From: ZC4RG20 sp963782445 | GTDB lineage: Bacteria > Pseudomonadota > Gammaproteobacteria > Steroidobacterales > Rariloculaceae | Assembly: GCA_963782445.1 (NCBI GenBank) | Contig: CAWAJM010000001.1 | Coordinates: forward strand, 2,976,001 to 3,040,000 | Direction: 5' to 3' | Length of the DNA: 64,000 nt | Shown: piece by piece, positions 7,880 through 19,259 of the stretch | How the letters are laid out: each line of letters starts with the position of its first letter | Numbering within the stretch: the first letter of the stretch is position 1 | Notes under the pieces: model-generated | What the model saw: only the letters and a program-made list of their open reading frames with translations | The model's database searches: none | Told to the model about the DNA's origin: nothing | Program-made: the position numbers and the translations under genes

Positions 7880-8262
7880 CGTTTCATGAGGCTGCTGACG
7901 AGCAACCCTGCGACAAAGGCGAGACCGGCACTCGCCATGGGATTCTTTCTCACATAGGCCTTGACCTTCTCGATATTCGCGTCGAGCGCGGATTCGAACT
8001 GCGCCTCGGCCTCACGTGCGCGGTCGGCGACCTCCTCCGCGGCGCCCCGCAGCTCACGCCGAGCCTCGTCGGCCGCCGCGCGCAGCTCGCGTTCGGCTTC
8101 CGCCGCGTCGGCACGCATTTCCCGCTCGGCCTGGGCCGAGCGCTGTGCTGCGCTGTCGATGCCTTCGTGCGCCTGGGCGGCGGCCTCGTCCGTGCTCGGG
8201 TGCTGCCGCCCGCCGTCTGCCTGACCGTTCATGCCCGCCGCGTCGTCCGGTGTCGTGCCCAC
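7876..8262 (-). CDS. DUF883 (ElaB/YqjD-like) C-tail membrane protein
   Basis: This 128-residue protein has a long Ala/Glu/Arg-rich coiled-coil segment (about 40-100) followed by the DUF883 signature VKAYVRKNPMASAGLAFVAG and a single C-terminal membrane helix ending LLVSSLMKR. In E. coli the homologues YqjD and ElaB are RpoS-controlled, tail-anchored inner-membrane proteins, and YqjD binds ribosomes. GTG start with AAGGAG at spacing 9. It is the first gene of the three-gene operon and has a candidate sigma-54 site about 50 bp upstream. Confidence 0.92.
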   Translation of the reverse strand: MGTTPDDAAGMNGQADGGRQHPSTDEAAAQAHEGIDSAAQRSAQAEREMRADAAEAERELRAAADEARRELRGAAEEVADRAREAEAQFESALDANIEKVKAYVRKNPMASAGLAFVAGLLVSSLMKR

Positions 8263-8312
8263 TGTTGTTCTCCTTGGTGTATCTCGTCGTGCCGCTCAGG
8301 CACACGGAGAAT

Positions 8313-8327
8313 GCGAAAACCATGCCA
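8313..8327 (-). promoter_or_regulatory. Candidate sigma-54 promoter of the DUF883 operon (imperfect)
   Basis: On the minus strand it reads TGGCAT-GGTTT-TCGC, with the GG and GC at the right 10-base spacing but TCGC instead of TTGC. The predicted start is about 8301, 38 nt before the GTG at 8262. Confidence 0.4.
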
Positions 8328-8378
8328 CTGAGTTTAGCAGGCACCGGCCGATCGCTGACAAGCGGACCGGCCGACCCG

Positions 8379-9876
8379 TCATCCGGCCTTCGGGCCCGTA
8401 ACGCGCTTGAGCAGCGTTCCGGCGCCGATCTGTGCACCGGGATCGGCGACCCGATTGATGAGCGCGAGCTCGTCGAGGCCGATCGAAGAAGGATAACGCT
8501 CCGCGAACTGGCGCAGCGTCATAGGCGCCGGCAGCTTTACGATTTCGACGTGCTGAGCCTCGATGCCGAGGATGGCCTTGTCCTTCACGGGCGCGAAGCT
8601 CGTCGCGAGGCGCTCGAGCTGCGCCTGCTGGCTCCCGAAGCCGCTCTCGGGGGCGTAGGCCAACAGCTCGTACGTGGTCTGTCCATGCGTGACGTGAGTG
8701 GCATAGCCGTGCACCGTGCCCGACTTGACCGCAGCCTGAAACTCCGTCACGACGGCCGCGTCGCCGCCCAGCGTCTGCGGCTTGCTGCCGAGGCCCGTGA
8801 CGCCCTGCCGGGTCGCGAAGGCCTTGGCGGCCTGCTGGGCTCCGCCGGTCCCGGCGATCGTCAACTGCACGGCGGCGGCCTGATTCGGGGCGACCGCGTC
8901 GACCGTGTGCTCGAGATTCTGGCGCTGCCAGCCGGAGGGGACGGCGATCTTGAACGCAAGCTCCGGCTGATAGAACCAGTCGCCGCGGAAGAAACCGTTG
9001 CGAGGATTATTGCCGTATACGAGCCCGTTCACGTGCTGGAGATAGGCGTCGCGGCAGACCGCAAAGCTCCGCGACGCCTTCGGCAGATCGGCGATGCGCT
9101 TTTGCGTGTTGGCGATGCGCTCGGGCTCGCCGGGGTGGCTCGCGAGCCAGCTCGGCAACGGGCTCGAGCCCGCAAGCTTGCTCGAACGTCTGCAACGCGC
9201 GAAACACGTTGACCATCTGCTCGGGCTCATAGCCTTGCTGCACCATGTACTTGAAGCCGAGCGCATCGGCCTGGCGCTCGTCGTCGCGGCCGTACTTGAG
9301 AAACAGCAGTCCGAGGCCCTGATTCGCAAGCTGGCCCAGCTGGGCCAGCTGCGGAGAGACGGCCATGCCGATGCCGAGGCCGAGCTGGGCCAGCTCCTGC
9401 CGGCTCAGTTGCTCGACCGAATGACGTGCCGTCACGTGCCCGATCTCGTGACCGAGGACCGCGGCGAGCTCGGCTTCGTTGGTCATGAGATCGACAAGCC
9501 CGCGCGTGACGAAGATGTAGCCGCCGGGCAGCGCGAAGGCGTTGGGGCTCGGATCGTCGACGACGTGGAACGCCCACGGCAGATCCGGCCGCGTGGTACC
9601 CGCCGCGAGCTTCCGCCCGACCGCGGCGACATAGCTCTGCAGTCCCGGAGCCTGAACGAACCCGATCGACTTCTCGACATCCGCGGCCGAGCTCTGCCCC
9701 ATCGCGATCTCCTGCTGCCGGGAAATCAGCGCGAGCTGCCGCTCGCCGGTCGCGGGGTTGACGCTGCAGCCGGCTGCAGCGACGAAGCCGAGGAGCGCGA
9801 AAGCCGCCCTCGCGGCGCGCCCTCCCGAAAGGATCCGCGGTCTGGAGGGCGCGCGGGCACCGCCTCGTGAAGTCAT
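8379..9876 (-). pseudogene. M48 family zinc metalloprotease lipoprotein, frameshifted
   Basis: Two overlapping frames form one protein of about 498 residues. Frame 1 (ATG 9876, GGAGG upstream) gives a lipoprotein signal with lipobox VAAAGC, then the M48 domain with zinc motif HEIGHVTARH and DDERQADALG. At about 9170-9180 the frame shifts after FRALQTFEQA, and frame 2 continues with GSSPLPSWLASHPGEPERI, down to the stop at 8379. Dropping one A of the AA at 9174-9175 restores family sequence. BepA/LoiP-like proteins clear misfolded outer-membrane proteins. The C-terminal part has a LysM-like end (LALINRVADPGAQIGAGTLL). It may be a real mutation or a sequencing error. Confidence 0.85.
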
Positions 9877-9940
9877 GCGCGTCGGCCTCCAAGAACCATG
9901 CCAGGGCCCCGCGCAGCCTTCGCAACGCGCGGACAGGCAT

Positions 9941-9955
9941 TGGCACACAGCTTGC
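9941..9955 (+). promoter_or_regulatory. Sigma-54 promoter upstream of glgC
   Basis: TGGCAC-ACAGC-TTGC is an exact match. The predicted start, about 9967, leaves a 285-nt leader before glgC, so it serves either a long regulated leader or a separate short RNA. Confidence 0.75.
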
Positions 9956-10141
9956 TTGCAACGTCTGCACGGTCGACCGTTCCGGCGGGGGACATGGGGG
10001 AAACGCTGCTCCGGCATCGCAAGTCCTGAGTCGAATGCTCGCACACCCGATGGGCGAAGACGATCGGGTGCGCGCGGTTCGGCCGTCTCGGCGCCCGGCC
10101 GGGACCGCCCGCGCATCGGCGCCGGCGATGTGCCTGGCGGG

Positions 10142-10183
10142 TCAAAAACGGGAATCGGCCCGCTGTTTTTGAGCGGATTTTTT
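10142..10183 (+). terminator. Possible hairpin terminator in the glgC leader
   Basis: Arms TCAAAAAC (10142-10149) and GTTTTTGA (10165-10172) enclose a smaller GGG/CCC pairing and are followed within 6 nt by six T (10178-10183). It lies between the sigma-54 site at 9941 and glgC and could end a short RNA or attenuate glgC transcription. The stem is A/T-heavy, so strength is uncertain. Confidence 0.4.
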
Positions 10184-10251
10184 CACAACGAAGGTGCGCA
10201 GCCCCGCGGGGGCGCCGCACAGGGATCTACGGGATCTCCAGGAGGATGCCC

Positions 10252-11523
10252 ATGGAGCAAGCAAGCCGAGCCGCAACGGATCGAGCACGGGAAGGCGATA
10301 CGCTGGCCCTCGTTCTGGCGGGCGGCAGCGGAACCCGGCTGCGCGGCCTGACCGAATGGCGCGCGAAGCCGGCCGTCCCGTTCGCGGGGCACTACCGCAC
10401 CGTCGACTTCACGTTGTCTAACTGCGTGAACTCGGGGCTTCGGCGCATTGCGCTGCTCACGCAGTACAAGTCGCAGTCGTTGATCCGTCACATCCAGCGG
10501 AGCTGGGGGATTCTGCACCGCGAGCTCGGCGAATTCGTCGAGATCTGGCCCGCGCAGCAGCGCCTCGGCGAGCGCTGGTACGCAGGAACCGTCGACGCCC
10601 TCTACCAGAATCGCGACCTCATAGAGGCGCTCGCGCCGGACCACGTTCTCGTCCTCGCGGGCGACCACGTCTACGCCATGGACTACTCGAGGATGATCGC
10701 GCAGCACATCGCCAACCGCGCAGACTTGACGGTCGGCTGCGTCGAGGTGCCGGTCGAGGACGCGCAGGGGTTCGGCATCGTGGGCATCGATCGCGACGGC
10801 CGCGTCCGTTCCTTCGTCGAGAAGCCAGAGCGGCCGGCGCCCGCACCGGGCCGCCGCGACGTGACGCTCGCCTCCATGGGCATCTACGTCTTCGAGCGCG
10901 ATTTCCTATTCGAGCAGATGGAGCGGGACGCCGACGACGCCGACTCGACGCACGACTTCGGCTACAGCCTGCTGCCGTCGGCGATCCCCTCCGGCAGGGT
11001 CTTCGCCTACAGCTTCCGCGACCCGCGCGACCCCCGGCTGCCCGGCTACTGGCGCAACGTCGGCACGGTCGACACGTACTGGCAGGCACACATGGAGTTG
11101 CTCGAAGAGCCCGCGCGGCTCGATCTTCACGATGAAGCCTGGCCCATCCGCGGCGAGCGCGACGGGCTGCCGCCCGCGCGCATCACGGGTCCCGTGCGCA
11201 TCGGCGCCTCGATCCTCGCGCCCGGCGCCGTCGTGGCCGGCAACGTCTATCGCTCCATTGTCTCGAGCGGCTGTCGCATCGGCGCACATTCGCGCATCAA
11301 CGAGTGCGTCCTGCTGCCGGGCTGCTCCGTGGGACGGAATTGCTCACTGGACCGGGTCGTTCTCGACAGCGGCTGCATTGTGCCGGACAATAGCGTGATC
11401 GGCGCCAACCTGCTCGACGCCGCCGAAACGAAGTATCATTTGTCCCGCCGTGGAATCGTGTTGGTACCGAACGAGGCCGCGGTTGCCGGCCGGACGACGG
11501 CGGCGGCCCGGAAAGTCGCGTGA
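10252..11523 (+). CDS. glgC: Glucose-1-phosphate adenylyltransferase
   Basis: This 423-residue protein makes ADP-glucose from ATP and glucose-1-phosphate, the committed step of bacterial glycogen synthesis. The N-terminal nucleotidyltransferase domain has ALVLAGGSGTRLRGLTEWRA and KPAVPFAG; HVLVLAGDHVYAMDY holds the catalytic Asp; the C-terminal third is a left-handed beta-helix (RIGASILAPGAVVAGNVY). I chose the ATG at 10252 because GGAGG at 10241-10245 is correctly spaced for it, whereas the ATG at 10246 abuts the SD. It heads glgC-glgX-treZ-treY. No glgA is present in the window. Confidence 0.96.
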   Translation: MEQASRAATDRAREGDTLALVLAGGSGTRLRGLTEWRAKPAVPFAGHYRTVDFTLSNCVNSGLRRIALLTQYKSQSLIRHIQRSWGILHRELGEFVEIWPAQQRLGERWYAGTVDALYQNRDLIEALAPDHVLVLAGDHVYAMDYSRMIAQHIANRADLTVGCVEVPVEDAQGFGIVGIDRDGRVRSFVEKPERPAPAPGRRDVTLASMGIYVFERDFLFEQMERDADDADSTHDFGYSLLPSAIPSGRVFAYSFRDPRDPRLPGYWRNVGTVDTYWQAHMELLEEPARLDLHDEAWPIRGERDGLPPARITGPVRIGASILAPGAVVAGNVYRSIVSSGCRIGAHSRINECVLLPGCSVGRNCSLDRVVLDSGCIVPDNSVIGANLLDAAETKYHLSRRGIVLVPNEAAVAGRTTAAARKVA

Positions 11524-11686
11524 AGCGGCACGGCAAGCGACGCCTTGGATGACGACTGAATCGCAGCGAGCGGCCGCGCGCCGGCACCCAGGGTGAGCCG
11601 CGCGGTCCGACGCAAGTCCCCGCGCCGGGAGACCGGCGCGGAGGCCCCGGCCGGCGCGCGGCCGGCGCGGGGCGCCGGGGCGAGAA
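11524..11686. other. Intergenic region glgC-glgX with GC-rich hairpin
   Basis: The 163-bp gap contains a self-complementary GC block (CCCCGGCCGGCGCGC... GCGCGGGG) at about 11645-11674. No T-tract follows, so it is more likely an RNA-processing or pausing hairpin than an intrinsic terminator. No promoter motif was found. Confidence 0.4.
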
Positions 11687-13804
<2,118 letters not shown>

Positions 13805-13824
13805 GCACAGCGAAGGACGAGACG

Positions 13825-15624
13825 ATGCACAGCGCCCACGCCATGCCGTTTGGCGCGGAGGTACTCGATACCGGCGTACGCTTCAGGCTCTTCGCCCCTG
13901 CCGTCGGACGCGTGCACCTGCATATCGGAAGCCGAGCGCCAATCGCCATGCGGCCGGCGGCCGAGGGTTTCTTCGAGCACGTCGACCCCGATGCGCGGCC
14001 CGGCGACCGATACTGCTTCTCGTTCGACGACGATTCCCTGCGTGTGCCGGACCCCGCAAGCCGCTTCAACCCGGAGGACGTCCACGCACCGAGCGAAGTC
14101 GTCGATCCGCGCACGTACGCCTGGCACGACGGCGCGTGGGCCGGGCGACCCTGGCACGAGACGGTCGTTTACGAGCTGCATGTCGGCAGCTTCACGCCGG
14201 AGGGCACGTTCGCCGCAGCCGAGCGACGGCTCGACTACCTCGCCGAGCTCGGCGTCACGGCCATCGAGCTCATGCCGCTCGCCGACACGCCCGGCGCCCG
14301 CAACTGGGGTTACGACGGGGTTTTGCCGTTCGCGCCCGAGCACGCCTATGGCAGGCCGGACGATCTCAAGCGTTTCGTGGACGCGGCCCACGCGCACCGC
14401 CTCATGGTCTTTCTCAACGTCGTCTACAACCACTTCGGGCCGGACGGCAATTACCTGCACCTGTACGCGCCGCAGTTCTTCACGGATCGTCACGAGACGC
14501 CGTGGGGCGCCGCCATGAACTTCGACGGCGCCGACAGCGGACCGGTACGCGCGTTCTTCATTCACAACGCCCTGTATTGGCTCGAGGAGTTCCACTTCGA
14601 CGGTCTGCGGCTCGACGCCGTGCACGCCATCGTCGACGACTCGGCGCCGAGCTTTCTCGAGGCGCTCGCCGCGAGCGTGGCCAACCTTCCGCGCCCGCGG
14701 CATCTCGTACTCGAGAACGTGAAGAACGAGGCCCGGCACCTGCGGCGCGAGCCGGGGACACCCGGCCGGCCCTCCGCTTACGACGCGCAGTGGAACGACG
14801 ACTTCCACCACGCCGTGCACGTGCTGCTCACGGGCGAGCGCGGCGGCTACTACGCCGACTACGACGCCCCGGCCGAACGCCTGCTGCGCTGCCTGACCGA
14901 GGGCTTCGCGTATCAGGGCGAGGTCTCGAAGTTTCTCGGCGGCCACCGGCGCGGGGAACCCTCGGTCGGGCTCCCGCCCGAGGCCTTCGTGAACTTCCTT
15001 CAGAACCACGATCAGGTGGGCAATCGAGCCTATGGCGAGCGACTTTCGATGCTCGCGGGCGACGATGCCCTCTGCGCCGCCGAAACGCTGTTGCTGCTCC
15101 TCCCGACCCCGATCCTGCTGTTCATGGGCGAGGAGTTCCATGCCCCCAACCCGTTCCCGTTCTTCTGCGACTTCTCGGGCGAACTCGCCCGGGCCGTGAC
15201 CGAAGGCCGGCGTCGGGAATTCGCGGACTTCTTCGCCGATGCCGCGGACCTCGAATCCATTCCGGACCCCAACGCACCGGAGACGGCCGCCAGCGCGAAG
15301 CTCGACTGGGGCGCGGCGGCCGCTGCCGGCCCGGCCGGCGCGCTCGCGCGCTATCGACGCCTGCTCGCCCTGCGCCGCAACGTCGTCGCACCGCGCCTGC
15401 CCGCGGCCGCGCTGGGCGGCCGCATGCTTGCGTCCGCCGCGCTGACCGCCCGATGGCGGCTCGCCGACGGGAGCGTGCTCGCGCTGGCCGCCAACCTCAC
15501 GGCCACCCCCTGTCCCTGCACGGAGTGGCCGGCGGGCGAGCTGCTGGCGGCGACGGCGCCGCTGCGCCGGCCCTGGCCCGCGGCGCTGCCCGGCTGGTGC
15601 ACCGCGTGGTTCCGGGAGCCATAG
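13825..15624 (+). CDS. treZ: Malto-oligosyltrehalose trehalohydrolase
   Basis: This 599-residue GH13 enzyme cleaves trehalose from maltooligosyltrehalose. The N-terminal domain begins MPFGAEVLDTGVRFRLFAP as in TreZ. The barrel holds VVYNHFGPDGNYL, DGLRLDAVHAI (nucleophile Asp near 261), LVLENVKNE (Glu near 297) and FLQNHDQVGNRAYGERL. The ATG at 13825 has AAGGA upstream; an in-frame GTG at 13801 overlaps the glgX stop and is the alternative. It forms the TreY-TreZ pathway with the next gene. Confidence 0.96.
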   Translation: MHSAHAMPFGAEVLDTGVRFRLFAPAVGRVHLHIGSRAPIAMRPAAEGFFEHVDPDARPGDRYCFSFDDDSLRVPDPASRFNPEDVHAPSEVVDPRTYAWHDGAWAGRPWHETVVYELHVGSFTPEGTFAAAERRLDYLAELGVTAIELMPLADTPGARNWGYDGVLPFAPEHAYGRPDDLKRFVDAAHAHRLMVFLNVVYNHFGPDGNYLHLYAPQFFTDRHETPWGAAMNFDGADSGPVRAFFIHNALYWLEEFHFDGLRLDAVHAIVDDSAPSFLEALAASVANLPRPRHLVLENVKNEARHLRREPGTPGRPSAYDAQWNDDFHHAVHVLLTGERGGYYADYDAPAERLLRCLTEGFAYQGEVSKFLGGHRRGEPSVGLPPEAFVNFLQNHDQVGNRAYGERLSMLAGDDALCAAETLLLLLPTPILLFMGEEFHAPNPFPFFCDFSGELARAVTEGRRREFADFFADAADLESIPDPNAPETAASAKLDWGAAAAAGPAGALARYRRLLALRRNVVAPRLPAAALGGRMLASAALTARWRLADGSVLALAANLTATPCPCTEWPAGELLAATAPLRRPWPAALPGWCTAWFREP

Positions 15625-15629
15625 CGGAC

Positions 15630-18491
15630 ATGGATGCCGGAGCCGTCCCGCGCGCGACCTACCGGCTGCAATTGACCGAGGACCACGGCTTCAAAGCCGC
15701 CTCGGCCATCGTGCCCTATCTCGCCAAGCTCGGCATCAGCCACGCCTATCTCTCGCCGTACTTGAAGACGCGTCCCCATAGTGCGCATGGCTACAACGTC
15801 ATCGACCACTCGAAACTCAACCCGGAGCTCGGCGACCAGGCCGCCTACGACCAGATGTGCCGGGCGCTGACCGAGCACGGCCTGCGCCAGCTGCTCGACA
15901 TCGTGCCGAACCACATCGGCGTCATGGGCAGCGACAACGTCTGGTGGCTCGACCTGCTCGAGAACGGCCAGGCCTCGCGCTTCGCCGACTACTTCGACAT
16001 CGACTGGCATCCCGCCAAGGCGGAGCTGGCGAACAAGGTCCTCGTGCCCGTGCTCGGCGACCACTACGGCAACGTCCTACTGCGCGGCGAGCTCGGTCTC
16101 GTCTTCGACGCGCCGGCGGGCGAGCTCAGCGTCTACTACTACGAGCACCGGTTCCCGCTCGACCCGGCTACCTACCCGCAAGTGCTCCAGATCGGGCTGC
16201 CCGCGTCGGGTTCGGGCCGCTCGGCCGACGACCCCGAGCTCATCGAGCTCGAAAGCATCGTGCGGGCACTGCGCAATCTGCCGGCCCACTCGGCGGCCGA
16301 CGGGGTCGCGCGGCGCGTGCGCGCCCATGAGGCGTCGATCGCCAAGCGCCGCCTCGCCGATCTGTGCGCCGCATCGAAAGCCGTCGCCACGCACATCGCG
16401 GCCAACGTCGCCCGACTCAACGGGGAGCCCGGGCAAGCGGGCTCATTCGAGGCGCTGCATGCGCTGCTCGAGCAGCAGCCTTACCGCGTCGCCTATTGGC
16501 GCGTTGCGGCCGACGAGATCAACTACCGCCGCTTCTTCGACATCAACGATCTGGCCGGCCTCAGGACACAGAACGAGGACGTCTTCGAAGCCACGCATCG
16601 CCGGCTGCTGCAGTGGGTCGCCGAAGACCGAATCCACGGCTTCCGCGTCGACCATCCGGACGGCCTGTACGACCCTCGAGGCTATCTGCGCTGGCTCGCG
16701 GCTCAGCTCGCCGCGATCGGCCATGCCGACCATTACCTCGTCGTCGAGAAGATCCTGGCGGCGCACGAGCATCTGCCCGAGGACTGGCCCGTCCACGGCA
16801 CGACGGGCTACGACTTCTCGTTCGCGGTCAACGGGCTGTTCGTCTACTCGCCCGGCGAGCGCGACTTCGACCGGGCCTACACGGGGTTCGTCCGCCGGCA
16901 GTTCGACTTCGAGGCGCTGCTCCACAGGACAAAGCGCGAGATCGTGACCTTCCATCTCTCGAGCGAGCTCACGGTCCTCGCCAACCTGCTGGACCGGCTC
17001 GCCGAGACCCGGCTCGCGACCCGCGACTTCACGCGCAACGCCCTGCGCGACGCGCTGCTCGAGCTCGTCGCTGCATTTCCCGTCTACCGGACCTACATCG
17101 CCCAAGGCGAGATCAGCGCGCAGGACAGCCAGTACATCGACTGGGCCGTCCATCATGCGCGGCGCACATACGGCGACCGCGACGAGGGTACGTTCGACTT
17201 CATCCGCAGCCTGCTGCTCGGCGAGCTCCCGGAGGATGCTACGCCCGCATACCGACTCGAGATCGAGCGAATCTGCGGCAAGTTCCAGCAGCTCACGGCA
17301 CCGGCGATGGCCAAGGCGCTCGAAGACACCTGTTTCTACCGCTACGTGCGCCTGCTGTCCTTGAACGAGGTCGGCGGCGAACCGACGCGCTTCGGGCTCA
17401 CGCCGGCGGCGTTCCACCGCCTCGCGCAGCTGCGCTTGCAACACTGGCCCCACACGATGCTGGCGACGTCCACCCACGACAGCAAGCGCAGCGAGGACGT
17501 GCGTGCGCGCCTCAACGCGCTTTCCGAAATGCCCGACGCCTGGCGGGCCAAGCTCGCTAAGTGGCGGCGCTTCAACAGCTCGCGGCGCCGCAGCGTCGGC
17601 GACGACGCGGCGCCGTCGCGCAACGAAGAGTACTTGTTCTATCAGACACTAGTCGGCACCTGGCCGGTGCCCTACAAAGAGACCGGGCTACCGGCCTACC
17701 GCGAGCGTATCGAGGCCTACATGCGTAAGGCGCTGCGCGAGGCCAAGACGACGACGTCGTGGACGACACCGAACGAGGCATACGAGAAGGCCGTGCTGCA
17801 GTTCGTCGGCGAGGTGCTCGCGCCGTCGGGCCGCAATCCGTTTCTCGCCGATCTCGACGAGTTCGTGCGCGCGCTGGCCGTCCCGGGGTTCCTGAACGGC
17901 CTCGGGCAGACGCTGCTGAAGCTCACGTCGCCCGGCGTTCCGGACATTTATCAGGGGACCGAGCTGTGGGACTTCAGTCTCGTCGATCCCGACAACCGCC
18001 GCGCCGTCGACTTCGGCATGCGCCAGCGCATGCTCGCGAGACTCGAAGAGGATTGCGCCGATCCGGGGCTGTTCGACGGCCTCCTCGACGACATGCTGGG
18101 CAGGCTCGAGGACGGCCGCGCCAAGCTGTACCTGACGTGGCGCACGCTGAATTTTCGCAAGGCACACGAGGCGCTGTTCGCGGAGGGCAGCTACCTGCCC
18201 CTCGACGTGGCCGGCGCGCGCGAGGAGCACGTGCTCGGCTTTGCCCGGCAGTTAGGCGAGGAGACGGCCGTGATCGCCGTGGCGAGGTGGTTCACGTCGC
18301 TGCTGGCCGAAGGCGCCCGCTGGCCCGGCGCCGGGCTCGACTGGCGCGATACCCGGCTCGTGCTGCCGGGCCCCGGCCGCTATCGTCATGTATTCACGGG
18401 CGAGACGCTGACGGCCGATGCGCACGACGCCGCGATTGCCGCCGCGCACCTTTTCGCCCGCTTCCCCGCCGCGCTGCTCGTGCGCGAGTGA
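15630..18491 (+). CDS. treY: Malto-oligosyltrehalose synthase
   Basis: This 953-residue GH13 enzyme isomerises the reducing-end alpha-1,4 bond of maltodextrins into a trehalose-type alpha,alpha-1,1 bond. It begins PRATYRLQLTEDHGF, typical of TreY, then YLSPYLKTRPHSAHGYNV, the catalytic HGFRVDHPDGLYDP near 337, VVEKIL near 371 and STHDSKRSEDVRAR near 613. The ATG is 5 bp after the treZ stop. TreY then TreZ convert GlgX-trimmed glycogen to free trehalose. Its 3' end is convergent with the ASRT homologue, 21 bp apart. Confidence 0.97.
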   Translation: MDAGAVPRATYRLQLTEDHGFKAASAIVPYLAKLGISHAYLSPYLKTRPHSAHGYNVIDHSKLNPELGDQAAYDQMCRALTEHGLRQLLDIVPNHIGVMGSDNVWWLDLLENGQASRFADYFDIDWHPAKAELANKVLVPVLGDHYGNVLLRGELGLVFDAPAGELSVYYYEHRFPLDPATYPQVLQIGLPASGSGRSADDPELIELESIVRALRNLPAHSAADGVARRVRAHEASIAKRRLADLCAASKAVATHIAANVARLNGEPGQAGSFEALHALLEQQPYRVAYWRVAADEINYRRFFDINDLAGLRTQNEDVFEATHRRLLQWVAEDRIHGFRVDHPDGLYDPRGYLRWLAAQLAAIGHADHYLVVEKILAAHEHLPEDWPVHGTTGYDFSFAVNGLFVYSPGERDFDRAYTGFVRRQFDFEALLHRTKREIVTFHLSSELTVLANLLDRLAETRLATRDFTRNALRDALLELVAAFPVYRTYIAQGEISAQDSQYIDWAVHHARRTYGDRDEGTFDFIRSLLLGELPEDATPAYRLEIERICGKFQQLTAPAMAKALEDTCFYRYVRLLSLNEVGGEPTRFGLTPAAFHRLAQLRLQHWPHTMLATSTHDSKRSEDVRARLNALSEMPDAWRAKLAKWRRFNSSRRRSVGDDAAPSRNEEYLFYQTLVGTWPVPYKETGLPAYRERIEAYMRKALREAKTTTSWTTPNEAYEKAVLQFVGEVLAPSGRNPFLADLDEFVRALAVPGFLNGLGQTLLKLTSPGVPDIYQGTELWDFSLVDPDNRRAVDFGMRQRMLARLEEDCADPGLFDGLLDDMLGRLEDGRAKLYLTWRTLNFRKAHEALFAEGSYLPLDVAGAREEHVLGFARQLGEETAVIAVARWFTSLLAEGARWPGAGLDWRDTRLVLPGPGRYRHVFTGETLTADAHDAAIAAAHLFARFPAALLVRE

Positions 18492-18512
18492 CGGCGCTCG
18501 GCCGAAGCGCGT

Positions 18513-18890
18513 TCAAGCCGGGAACGCGACCGTGCTGAGCAGTGCGAGCGCGGCCTGACGGGAGTCGAGACGGGTGTGCTGAACGACGATCGGGACATCC
18601 GAGCGGATCACGCTCGCATAATCGGTATCGCGCGGCACCGGGGCGGGATCGGCGAGATCGTTGAACCGCATATGCTTAGTTCGACGCGCGGCCACGGTGA
18701 CGCGATAAGGACCCAGCGGCTCCCGATCGGCGAGGTAGACCGTGATTTCGACATGCGCATCGACGTCGGAGGCGTTGAGCATGCAGGCCGTCTCGTGGCT
18801 CTCGAAGGCCCTGCCCTGCCCCGTGCTCTCGCCCGGGATGTACCCCTCGGCAATGACCCAGCGGGTCGAACCCAACTCGTTGTTGTTCAT
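18513..18890 (-). CDS. Sensory rhodopsin transducer (ASRT) family protein
   Basis: This 125-residue soluble protein matches the Anabaena sensory rhodopsin transducer along its whole length: RWVIAEGYIPGESTG, SHETACMLNASDVDAHVEI, RRTKHMRFNDLADPAPVPRD and PIVVQHTRLDSRQAALALLST are family blocks. ASRT is a tetrameric beta-sandwich that interacts with sensory rhodopsin and, in some work, DNA. No rhodopsin gene is in the window, so this may belong to the wider rhodopsin-independent family, whose fold suggests small-ligand binding. The ATG at 18890 fits the family N-terminus. Divergent from a sigma-54-controlled small gene. Confidence 0.93.
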   Translation of the reverse strand: MNNNELGSTRWVIAEGYIPGESTGQGRAFESHETACMLNASDVDAHVEITVYLADREPLGPYRVTVAARRTKHMRFNDLADPAPVPRDTDYASVIRSDVPIVVQHTRLDSRQAALALLSTVAFPA

Positions 18891-18938
18891 ACGGCGCCTC
18901 GTGCAGGAATTGAGCCAGGCCTCGGCCCGAATGTCGGC

Positions 18939-18953
18939 TGGCATGCCCATTGC
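18939..18953 (+). promoter_or_regulatory. Sigma-54 promoter of small gene 18981
   Basis: TGGCAT-GCCCA-TTGC is an exact match. The predicted start is about 18965, 16 nt before the ATG, with GGAGGA at 18970-18975. Confidence 0.78.
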
Positions 18954-18980
18954 AGTAGCCGGGCGTCACGGAGGAAAGCT

Positions 18981-19259
18981 ATGGATCACGGATCGAGGAT
19001 TGCCGACCAGCAGGAATTCCTGCCGCTTACCGACAGTCTCGCCAGTCGCATTCGATGGCGTGCATGCGACTACGCGGCATTGATTTCCGCCGAGTTCGAG
19101 CTCATGGTCGCCGCCGGGCCCGCCTCCGAGCGCAGCCGAGGGCCCGTCCGCTGTCGAGAGCCGGCCCTGCAATCGGAAATCCGACTGCTGCTGCGGCGAT
19201 CGCCGCGCGAGGCCTGCGGGCACCCCGATGCGGCTTTGCCGGCTCGCCTTCGCACCTGA
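18981..19259 (+). CDS. Small hypothetical protein
   Basis: This 92-residue protein has no family I recognise. It is Arg/Ala-rich with helix-forming stretches (SLASRIRWRACDYAALISAEFELM, then basic repeats). It has no membrane segment or signal peptide. A strong SD (GGAGGA) and an exact sigma-54 promoter precede the ATG, which supports expression. It lies back to back with the ASRT homologue. The C-terminal half is compositionally biased and might be frameshifted. Confidence 0.5.
   Translation: MDHGSRIADQQEFLPLTDSLASRIRWRACDYAALISAEFELMVAAGPASERSRGPVRCREPALQSEIRLLLRRSPREACGHPDAALPARLRT

Noticed and set aside
14136..15629. N-terminal extension of TreY through the treZ region
   Set aside because: The frame is open by chance through treZ. 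TreY homology starts right after the ATG at 15630, 5 bp beyond the treZ stop.
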